Of a stretch of DNA of 28,096 bases, positions 15,308 through 22,403 are shown in pieces; positions within the stretch are counted from its first letter, which is position 1; every line of letters begins with the position of its first letter. The stretch is from contig JANNSG010000092.1 of NCBI GenBank assembly GCA_031402355.1, positions 1 to 28,096 on the forward strand, written 5' to 3'. A program made the position numbers and the translations under genes. A model generated the notes under the pieces. The model did not search any database. It saw only the letters and a list, made by a program, of their open reading frames with translations, and was not told where the DNA came from. The stretch is from JACMNW01 sp031402355 (GTDB lineage Bacteria; Pseudomonadota; Alphaproteobacteria; Rhodobacterales; Rhodobacteraceae).

Positions 15308-15424
15308 ATGAAAAAACTGTTCCTCATTCTGGCGCTGACTGCTGTTTCTGGCTGTGCGACCGTCGAAGGCATCGGGCGCGACATCTCGGGCGGGGCAAAC
15401 CGGGTCAATGGCTGGATAAACTGA
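15308..15424 (+). CDS. Entericidin A/B-family small lipoprotein
   Basis: A 38-residue lipoprotein begins 18 bases after the binding-protein stop, with AGGGAAG just before the ATG. The signal sequence MKKLFLILALTAVSG leads to Cys16 in the lipobox VSGC, followed by ATVEGIGRDISGGANRVNGWIN. The C-x-T-V-x-G-x-G-x-D-I pattern is that of entericidins, small membrane lipoproteins first described in enterobacteria as a toxin/antidote pair; in alphaproteobacteria usually a single copy of unknown role exists. It is probably cotranscribed with the gene before it. No terminator with a T run is visible in the 99 bases between it and the convergent mfd gene. Confidence 0.85.
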   Translation: MKKLFLILALTAVSGCATVEGIGRDISGGANRVNGWIN

Positions 15425-15523
15425 TCGGATCGGCCCATCGATCGGCGTGGCATACCGCGGCCGGGGGGAATACCTGCGGGCCCGTCGGTTGCGCCAATCC
15501 GGGGCGGCCTTTCGGGGGATCGA

Positions 15524-18500
15524 TCAGGATTTGGGTTTGGCCACTTTTTCCGCCAGGCCTCGTGCGATGCTGAAGGCGCCCTTGATCCGCTCGGCCTCGG
15601 TCTTCCAGTCTTGTGCCAGAACGATCTTGTTGTCGCGCACCCGCGCACCGCCGGACTGGGCCTGAATGAATTCAACCAACCCGGCGGGATTGGCGAATTT
15701 GTCATTGTGAAACTGCACGGTCGCCCCCCTTGGCCCTGCATCCAGCCGTGAAATACCCGCCCGTTTGCACATCGCCTTGATGCGGATCACCAGCATCAGG
15801 GTGTTCACTTCGCGCGGCAGCGGGCCAAAGCGGTCAATCAGTTCGGCGGCAAAGCCTTCTAGCTCAACCTTGCTGGCAAGACCGGACAAGCGGCGATAAA
15901 GCCCGAGACGCAGGTCAAGATCCTGAACATAGGTTTCCGGGATCAGCACTGGAACGCCAAGATTGATCTGCGGCGCCCATTGATCATCGGCCACGCTCAG
16001 GCCCTGCAATTCACCCGACTTTATCTTGGCAATGGTTTCTTCCAGCATGGTCTGGTACAACTCGTACCCCACCTCGCGGATATGGCCTGACTGTTCTTCC
16101 CCCAGCAGATTGCCTGCACCGCGCAAATCCAGATCATGACTGGCCAGGTTGAAGCCGGCACCAAGGCTGTCGAGCGAGCCTAGCAGACGCAGTCGCTTGC
16201 TGGCTTGTGGGGTCAGCTTGGCGCGCGGCTTGGTGGTGACAAAGCAATAGGCGCGGGTCTTGGCACGCCCCACCCTGCCCCGGATCTGATAAAGCTGGCT
16301 TAGCCCAAACATATCGGCCCGGTGCACGATCATGGTGTTGGCAGTGGGGATATCAAGCCCGGATTCGACGATGCTGGTGGCCACCAGCACATCGAACCGG
16401 CCATCATAGAAGGCATTCATCTTTTCATCCAGATCGCCCGCTGCCAATTGGCCATGGGCCACGACAAAGCTGACTTCCGGCACATGGTTGCGCAAGAAAT
16501 CCTCAACCTCATGGATATCGGAAATGCGTGGCACCACATAGAACGATTGCCCGCCGCGGTAGAGTTCGCGCAGCAAGGCCTCGCGGATGGTGATGGTGTC
16601 AAATTCCGAGACATAGGTACGGATCGCCAGCCGGTCCACCGGTGGGGTCGCAATGATCGACAGATCCCGCACCCCGGTCAGCGACAGTTGCAATGTGCGC
16701 GGGATCGGCGTCGCAGTCAGCGTCAGCACATGTACTTCTGACCGCATCTCTTTCAGGCGTTCCTTGTGCGTTACGCCAAAATGCTGCTCTTCGTCGATGA
16801 CCAAAAGACCCAAGGTTTTGAAACGGATGCCCTTGGCCAGCAAAGCATGGGTGCCGATGCAGATATCGACCGACCCATCTTCCAACCCGGCGCGTGTGGC
16901 GTTGGCGTCTTTTAATGTAACAAACCGTGACAAAGGTTTGATATTGATAGGAAACCCCCGAAACCTTTCGACAAAGCTGCGATGATGCTGGCGCGCCAGC
17001 AGTGTGGTCGGGCAAACCACCGCGACCTGCATCCCCGCCATTGCCGCCACAAAGGCCGCCCGCATTGCAACTTCGGTCTTGCCAAAGCCGACATCGCCCA
17101 CGATCAGCCGGTCCATTGGCGAGCCTTTTTCAAGGTCGGCGATCACGTCAGATATCGCAGTCAGCTGATCATCGGTCTCGGTATAGGGAAAGCGGGCTGA
17201 GAAGGCTTCCCACATGGCATGCGGCGTTTCCAGAATCGGGGCATGCCGCAGGGCACGCTCGGCCGCGATCCGCATCAGACGATCGGCGATTTCACGGATA
17301 CGGGCCTTCAGCTTGGCCTTCTTGGCCTGCCACGCGCCGCCGCCCAAACGGTCAAGCAACCCGTCTTCATGGCCAAACCGGCTGAGAAGCTCGATATTCT
17401 CAACCGGCAGATAAAGCTTGGCGCCCTCGGCATATTCGATGCTCAGGCATTCATGCGGGGCTTTCAGCGCGATAATGGTTTCAAGGCCCAGAAAACGCCC
17501 GACGCCATGTTCGACATGCACAACAAGATCGCCCGGCGAAAGACTGTCCACCTCACGCAGGAAGTTTTCGGCCTTCTTGCGCTTGCGCGGTTTGGTGATC
17601 AGCCTGTCACCCAACACATCCTGTTCCGAAATGACGCAAAGACCGGGGGCGGTAAAGCCGTGCTCCAACGCCCAAACGATCAGATAAAGGTCTCCCTTGC
17701 CACCGGGCAGGTCGCGGAAATCCCGCAGCAAGTGCTGCTCCTTAAGGCCTTGTTCCTGCAGCAGCCCTTGGAGCCGTTCCCGCGCACCATCGGACCAGCT
17801 GGCGATGACCACATGCCGATCTTGACGTTCTACCTTGATATGATCCGCCAGAGACTTGAAAAGACTGATAGTTTCTATCTGTCGCTCTGGGGCAAAGTTC
17901 CGACCCATCCGGCCACCCGCATCCAGCACGCCCGGGCCCGGTGATTGCGGCAAAGGTGATAACTGGATCACCCGGTGCGGGGCCAAGCAAGCCTCCCAGG
18001 CGGCGTCGTCAAGATAAAGCAGCAAGGGGGCGACCGGCTTATAGACCGTATCCATCCGGCCTTTTGCGCCTAGCGCTTCGCGGCGGGCATCATATTGATC
18101 GTCGATACTGTTCCACCGTGCCAGTCTGGCGGCCGTCACCTGATCGTCCAGCATGACGGACGCCGCGGGCAAGTAATCAAACAGGGTTTCAAGGCGATCG
18201 TGGAAATACGGCAACCAGTGTTCCATGCCTTGATGTTTGCGCCCCGCACTGACCGCTTCATACAAAGGATCGTCACTGCCAGCCGACCCGAATTCGATCC
18301 GGTAATTTTGCCGGAACCGGGTAATTGCGGTTTCATCCAGGATCACCTCGCTGACCGGCGAAAAGTCGACCGACGTCAGCTTTTCAATCGTGCGCTGGCT
18401 TTCGGGATCGAACCTGCGCGCGCCGTCCAGCACATCCCCGAAGAAATCAAGCCGCACTGGCCCCCCCGGACCGGGCGGATAGATATCCACGATCCCCCCC

Positions 18501-19012
18501 CGGATGGCGTAGTCGCCAGGCTCGGTCACCGTTGATGTCGGCGAAAACCCCATCCGGGCCAGAAAGCCCTTCAACGCGGCTTCGTTCACCCGTGTTCCAA
18601 CATCGGCGCGAAACGACGATGCCAGCAAAAGGTCTTTGGCAGCAATGCGTTGCGTTGCGGCATTCAGAGTTGTCAACAAGACGAACGGGCCGGCGATACC
18701 TGAGGCCAGCGCCGCCAGAGTGGCCATGCGCCGGGCCGAGATATCGGGATTGGGCGAGACACGGTCATAGGGCAGGCAATCCCACGCGGGCAGATCCAGC
18801 ACCACAAAACCCGGCGCCAGAACCGCAAGCGCCGTGCGCATGGCCTCCATACGTTTGTCGTCACGCGCGACATGGATGACCGGGTGCCCACGCTCGGCCT
18901 CTTTGGCCAGAAGCCTCGCGTCAAAGCCTTCGGGCGCCCCGCCCAGTGTCAGAACCGCGCTACGCAGGGGGCTTGTGGCGGACGCACCAATGGCTGACGG
19001 CGACGGCTTCAT
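15524..19012 (-). CDS. mfd: Transcription-repair coupling factor Mfd
   Basis: Mfd displaces RNA polymerase stalled at DNA lesions and recruits UvrA. The protein has 1162 residues from the ATG at 19012. The order of domains is UvrB-homology N-terminus (LPAWDCLPYDRVSPNPDISARR, 74-95), RNA-polymerase-interacting CarD-like domain (LSPGDLVVHVEHGVGRFLGLE, 491-511), and the RecG-like translocase with Walker A GDVGFGKTE (639-647), DEEQ box (740-743), LTATPIPRT (765-773), then helicase motifs VVESGLDIP-type and QIRGRVGRA, and the C-terminal TRCF domain. The start overlaps the stop of the upstream membrane-protein gene by one base (TGATG). Confidence 0.97.
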   Translation of the reverse strand: MKPSPSAIGASATSPLRSAVLTLGGAPEGFDARLLAKEAERGHPVIHVARDDKRMEAMRTALAVLAPGFVVLDLPAWDCLPYDRVSPNPDISARRMATLAALASGIAGPFVLLTTLNAATQRIAAKDLLLASSFRADVGTRVNEAALKGFLARMGFSPTSTVTEPGDYAIRGGIVDIYPPGPGGPVRLDFFGDVLDGARRFDPESQRTIEKLTSVDFSPVSEVILDETAITRFRQNYRIEFGSAGSDDPLYEAVSAGRKHQGMEHWLPYFHDRLETLFDYLPAASVMLDDQVTAARLARWNSIDDQYDARREALGAKGRMDTVYKPVAPLLLYLDDAAWEACLAPHRVIQLSPLPQSPGPGVLDAGGRMGRNFAPERQIETISLFKSLADHIKVERQDRHVVIASWSDGARERLQGLLQEQGLKEQHLLRDFRDLPGGKGDLYLIVWALEHGFTAPGLCVISEQDVLGDRLITKPRKRKKAENFLREVDSLSPGDLVVHVEHGVGRFLGLETIIALKAPHECLSIEYAEGAKLYLPVENIELLSRFGHEDGLLDRLGGGAWQAKKAKLKARIREIADRLMRIAAERALRHAPILETPHAMWEAFSARFPYTETDDQLTAISDVIADLEKGSPMDRLIVGDVGFGKTEVAMRAAFVAAMAGMQVAVVCPTTLLARQHHRSFVERFRGFPINIKPLSRFVTLKDANATRAGLEDGSVDICIGTHALLAKGIRFKTLGLLVIDEEQHFGVTHKERLKEMRSEVHVLTLTATPIPRTLQLSLTGVRDLSIIATPPVDRLAIRTYVSEFDTITIREALLRELYRGGQSFYVVPRISDIHEVEDFLRNHVPEVSFVVAHGQLAAGDLDEKMNAFYDGRFDVLVATSIVESGLDIPTANTMIVHRADMFGLSQLYQIRGRVGRAKTRAYCFVTTKPRAKLTPQASKRLRLLGSLDSLGAGFNLASHDLDLRGAGNLLGEEQSGHIREVGYELYQTMLEETIAKIKSGELQGLSVADDQWAPQINLGVPVLIPETYVQDLDLRLGLYRRLSGLASKVELEGFAAELIDRFGPLPREVNTLMLVIRIKAMCKRAGISRLDAGPRGATVQFHNDKFANPAGLVEFIQAQSGGARVRDNKIVLAQDWKTEAERIKGAFSIARGLAEKVAKPKS

Positions 19013-19539
19013 CAATTTCCTAGAACGCCGATGTTCATATTTTGCCACATGCCCCACATCGAGGTGATGAAGATGGCAAACATGCCGATGACCTGGGTGG
19101 AAAGGCGGTGGCGCGACAAGCGGCGCAGCAGATTCGCGCCGGTATTTTCACCGCGCTGGATGCGCAACGCGGTGCGGACTGTCAGCGCGCCCACCAGACA
19201 CATCGGCACCAACATGCAACTGACCGCTTGGGCAAATTCAATCTGATAGACAAAGCCAAGCACGATCAGCGCCGACACGACAGCAGCCGTGATGCCCACC
19301 AGTATCAGCCCTGCCGTCCCTGCTATGTAAAGGATCCGGGTGACATTGATGGCCACCAGCGTTTCAAGATCGTCCAGACTGGCCCCGCCAAGACGTCTCG
19401 CGCGCTGAATCATGTCATGCGGAACGCCAATGACCCAGTGGCTGGTCGAAGACCATAGCACGGCAAGAGCTATCCAATACCAAAGATTGGAAAAGGATCG
19501 CATGTCGATCAACTCAAATACCGTTTGATACCAATCCAA
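19012..19539 (-). CDS. Membrane protein coupled to mfd (labelled SufBCD component in relatives)
   Basis: This 175-residue protein opens with MDWYQTVFELIDMRSFSNLWYWIALA and has four or five predicted helices (about 17-37, one or two within 68-100, 103-123, 147-166). The connecting loop holds charged blocks (RARRLGGASLDDLETL, RIQRGENTGANLLRRLSRHR). I do not see a known catalytic motif. As I recall, close relatives in Rhodobacteraceae carry the label 'component of SufBCD complex', whose basis I cannot verify; here it sits 14 kb from the suf genes and is coupled to mfd instead. It is divergent from hemB. The function should be treated as unknown. Confidence 0.75.
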   Translation of the reverse strand: MDWYQTVFELIDMRSFSNLWYWIALAVLWSSTSHWVIGVPHDMIQRARRLGGASLDDLETLVAINVTRILYIAGTAGLILVGITAAVVSALIVLGFVYQIEFAQAVSCMLVPMCLVGALTVRTALRIQRGENTGANLLRRLSRHRLSTQVIGMFAIFITSMWGMWQNMNIGVLGN

Positions 19540-19660
19540 CTTTACGCCCCTTTATTCGACGCGGCGAACCACGCTTGCCTGTTCTGGCGCATTCCTACCC
19601 TTGAGATGCGCGCTTTTCCATGGCAGGCAGAGGGATATTTCGCAAGTGTTCAGGAACATC

Positions 19661-20659
19661 ATGCTGCCAACCATTGCCCCCCATCCGGCCTTGCGGTTTC
19701 GCCGTTTGCGCAAAAGCGCGGCTTTGCGGGCGCTTGCACAGGAAAATACCCTGTCAGTGGGCGATTTGATCTGGCCTGTTTTCGTGCGCGACGGTGTGGG
19801 TGTACGCGAGCCGATCGCCTCAATGCCCGGGGTGGATCGACTGTCGATTGATCTGGTGGTCAAAGCGGCAGAAGAAGCGGCGCGTCTTGGCATTCCGGCG
19901 ATCTGCCTCTTTCCCTATACCGACCCGGCCCTGAAGACCGAAGATTGCGCCGAGGCCTGGAACCCCGAAAATCTGGCAAACCGGGCAATCAGGGCGATCA
20001 AGGCGGCGGTGCCTGAGATTGCGGTGATGACCGACGTGGCGCTTGACCCTTACAATGCCAATGGCCACGACGGCCTGGTCCGCGACGGTGTCATTCTGAA
20101 CGACCCGTCAGTCGAGGCACTGGTCCGCATGGCCTTGGTACAGGCCGAGGCCGGGGCAGATATTCTTGGCCCGTCAGACATGATGGACGGCCGCATCGGT
20201 GCGATGCGGGCAGCCCTTGAGACGGCGGGCCACCGGGATGTAGCGATCCTGTCGTATGCCGCCAAATATGCCTCGGCTTTTTACGGCCCGTTCCGGGATG
20301 CCGTCGGGGCATCGGGTGCGCTGAAGGGGGACAAGAATACCTATCAGATGAACCCGGCCAATTCGGACGAAGCTTTGCGGCTTGTTGCCCGCGATCTGGC
20401 GGAAGGGGCCGACATGGTGATGGTCAAGCCCGGTATGCCCTATCTGGATATTTGTCGGCGCGTCAAAGACACCTTTGGCGCCCCCACCTATGCCTATCAG
20501 GTGTCGGGTGAATATGCGATGATCAAGGCCGCAGCCGCGCAAGGCTGGATTGACGGTGAACGGGTCATGCTGGAAAGCCTGATGGCTTTTCGCCGGGCCG
20601 GCTGTGACGGTGTCTTGACTTATTTTGCCCCCGAAGTTGCCCGCATCCTGCGCCGCTAG
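19661..20659 (+). CDS. hemB: Delta-aminolevulinic acid dehydratase (porphobilinogen synthase)
   Basis: HemB condenses two 5-aminolevulinate molecules to porphobilinogen in heme and chlorophyll synthesis. The 332-residue protein has both Schiff-base lysines: Lys202 in LSYAAKYASAFYGPFRDA (198-215) and Lys256 in MVMVKPGMPYLD (252-263). The metal-binding loop reads TDVALDPYNANGHDG (124-138) and lacks the cysteines of zinc-type enzymes, as in Rhodobacter capsulatus HemB, which has been reported not to need metal. AGGA lies five bases before the ATG at 19661; an in-frame upstream extension to 19601 has no such support. It is divergent from the membrane-protein gene. Confidence 0.97.
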   Translation: MLPTIAPHPALRFRRLRKSAALRALAQENTLSVGDLIWPVFVRDGVGVREPIASMPGVDRLSIDLVVKAAEEAARLGIPAICLFPYTDPALKTEDCAEAWNPENLANRAIRAIKAAVPEIAVMTDVALDPYNANGHDGLVRDGVILNDPSVEALVRMALVQAEAGADILGPSDMMDGRIGAMRAALETAGHRDVAILSYAAKYASAFYGPFRDAVGASGALKGDKNTYQMNPANSDEALRLVARDLAEGADMVMVKPGMPYLDICRRVKDTFGAPTYAYQVSGEYAMIKAAAAQGWIDGERVMLESLMAFRRAGCDGVLTYFAPEVARILRR

Positions 20660-20702
20660 CCCGAAGGCATGCGCAATCGCTTGCCAATGGCGCATATCAG
20701 CG

Positions 20703-20731
20703 ATGACAGCGGCGGCAAGAACCGCTATATG
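20703..20731 (+). promoter_or_regulatory. Candidate promoter for the SYLF lipoprotein gene
   Basis: ATGACA (20703-20708), a 17-base spacer and TATATG (20726-20731) resemble a sigma70 promoter. The -10 lies within a small palindrome, CGCTA-TATG-TAGCG (20723-20736). The predicted transcript would begin near a 6-bp hairpin TGGGGC/GCCCCA (20738-20756), leaving a leader of about 78 bases. Confidence 0.4.
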
Positions 20732-20815
20732 TAGCGAATGGGGCCGCAAGAGCCCCACCCACATGGGCCGGACGCTGCGGTTGTGCAGCACAACGGCGCG
20801 CAGCGAGGCACCAAC

Positions 20816-21373
20816 ATGACCGTAATTTCACGACGCATATTTCTGGGAACCGCCGGATCAGCCGTACTGTTGACCGCCGCATGCGGCAATGGAATCGGCA
20901 GCGATGGCGGCCAGAAGATCGACGCCCGCGTTGATGCAACGCAAAACTTCCTGTTCTCGCGCTTTCCCGGCACCCAGGACCTGGCGAGCCGCGCCGCCGG
21001 GGTGCTTTACATCCCGCTGGTGACTGAAGCAGGTTTTGGTGTTGGCGGCGGCTTTGGTCGTGGGGCGTTGCGGATCAACAATGCGACGGTCGACTATTAT
21101 TCCACTGCCAAAGCCACTTTCGGCTTTCAGATCGGAGCGCAGCAATATGCCCATGCGTTGTTTTTCATGACTGAACCCGCCTTGTCCGACTTCCGCCGTG
21201 GCAAGGGTTGGGCTGCAGGCGCTGACATCCGTTATGCCACGCCGGAACAGGGTGCCAGCATCGGCAAGGAAACCACCGAGCTGGATCCGGTTGTGGCGCT
21301 GGTCTTTGGTCAGCAGGGCTTGATTGCCGGGGCGACCTTGTCAGGCACCAAATATAGCCGGATCATTCCATAG
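20816..21373 (+). CDS. SYLF/YSC84-domain lipoprotein with Tat-type signal
   Basis: This 185-residue protein begins with SRRIFLGTAGSAVLLTAAC: a twin-arginine-like motif (Arg6-Arg7 followed by I-F-L) and a lipobox LTAAC with Cys23, so it is probably exported and lipidated. The mature domain contains the SYLF pattern: a helical start (QKIDARVDATQNFLFSRFPG), AAGVLYIPLVTEAGFGVGGGFGRGALRIN, the FGFQIGAQQYAHALFFMTEPAL block, and the end GLIAGATLSGTKYSRI. SYLF domains bind lipids in eukaryotes; the bacterial role is unclear. I chose the ATG at 20816 because of GAGG seven bases upstream and the intact signal peptide. Confidence 0.88.
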   Translation: MTVISRRIFLGTAGSAVLLTAACGNGIGSDGGQKIDARVDATQNFLFSRFPGTQDLASRAAGVLYIPLVTEAGFGVGGGFGRGALRINNATVDYYSTAKATFGFQIGAQQYAHALFFMTEPALSDFRRGKGWAAGADIRYATPEQGASIGKETTELDPVVALVFGQQGLIAGATLSGTKYSRIIP

Positions 21374-21398
21374 GGCCGGTTTCGCGGATCAGCCGGAT

Positions 21399-21434
21399 GC
21401 CTTCGGCGAGGATATTTTACCCAAAATGAAGATG
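21399..21434 (+). repeat. Intergenic short motif, copy 2
   Basis: In the 84-base gap between two convergent genes, GCCTTCGGCGAGGATATTTT is followed by ACCC and AAAATGAAGATG. The ATTTT-ACCC-AAAAT part is an inverted repeat. The core matches the minus-strand segment at 9733-9762. Similar segments recur between genes in Rhodobacteraceae as I recall. It could act as a weak terminator for the SYLF gene, but this is not shown. Confidence 0.45.
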
Positions 21435-21457
21435 GCGGGGCGCGGTACTTTGCCCCA

Positions 21458-22321
21458 TCATCGCAGGCGGCGGATCAGGGACGACGTGTCGCCCCGGCCA
21501 CCGCCCATCAGTTGCACGTCCTTGTAGAACTGATCGATCAGCGCCGTTACCGGCAGGCTTGCGCCGATCTGGTCGGCGGTGGCGAGACAGATTGCCAGAT
21601 CCTTGCGCATCCAATCGACGGCAAAACCGAAATCGAATTCATCCGCCAGCATGGTTTTGTGCCGATTTGCCATTTGCCAACTGCCCGCAGCGCCCTGGGC
21701 GATCACTTCGACCACAGCGGCCCCATCGAGGCCAGCCTTTTGACCAAAGGCAAGCGCTTCGGACAGACCCTGCATCAGGCCCGCGATGCAGATCTGGTTC
21801 ATCATCTTGGCCAATTGGCCGGCACCACTGTCGCCCAGACGGCGACAGATGCGGGCATAAGCGGCCATCACAGGCTCGGCTGCGTCATAATCCACAAGGT
21901 TGCCGCCGCACATGATCGACAGCGCGCCATTCTGCGCCCCTGCCTGACCCCCTGAAACCGGCGCATCGACAAAGCCTAAACCCAGGCTTGCGGCCAGAGC
22001 AGACAATTCGCGCGTGACCTGCGCCGAAACCGTGGTGTGATCGACAAAGATGGCCCCGGTCTTCATTCCGGAAAAGGCGCCATCGGGGCCCGCGCACAAT
22101 TGGCGCAAATCGTCATCATTGCCGACGCAAGCCATCACCAGATCGGCCCCTGCCGCCGCCGCCGCCGGGGTCACGCCCATCCGACCTTTGTGTTGCGCCA
22201 CCCAGGCCTCGGCCTTGGCTGTGGTCCGGTTGTAGACCGTGACGCCATGCCCCTTGGCGGCCAGATGCCCGGCCATCGGGTAGCCCATTACCCCCAACCC
22301 CAGGAACGCTATCTGCACCAT
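21458..22321 (-). CDS. NAD(P)-dependent beta-hydroxyacid dehydrogenase (3-hydroxyisobutyrate dehydrogenase family)
   Basis: This 287-residue oxidoreductase has the family's N-terminal Rossmann motif IAFLGLGVMGYPMAGHL (4-20), substrate-binding DAPVSGGQAGAQNGALSIM (119-137) and catalytic lysine in GQLAKMMNQ (168-176, Lys172). The family includes 3-hydroxyisobutyrate, tartronate semialdehyde and related dehydrogenases; the sequence alone does not settle the substrate. The start at 22321 has GAGGGG seven bases upstream; the short extension to 22339 is less likely. It is divergent from the acylase gene with an 82-base gap, and convergent with the SYLF lipoprotein gene. Confidence 0.88.
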   Translation of the reverse strand: MVQIAFLGLGVMGYPMAGHLAAKGHGVTVYNRTTAKAEAWVAQHKGRMGVTPAAAAAGADLVMACVGNDDDLRQLCAGPDGAFSGMKTGAIFVDHTTVSAQVTRELSALAASLGLGFVDAPVSGGQAGAQNGALSIMCGGNLVDYDAAEPVMAAYARICRRLGDSGAGQLAKMMNQICIAGLMQGLSEALAFGQKAGLDGAAVVEVIAQGAAGSWQMANRHKTMLADEFDFGFAVDWMRKDLAICLATADQIGASLPVTALIDQFYKDVQLMGGGRGDTSSLIRRLR

Positions 22322-22403
22322 GATCTGACCCCTCGTCATTGCCCTTTTGACTGTGATGAACTAGGAAACCATTCACCCGACGGCGTCAAGAACAGGCCAA
22401 GCA

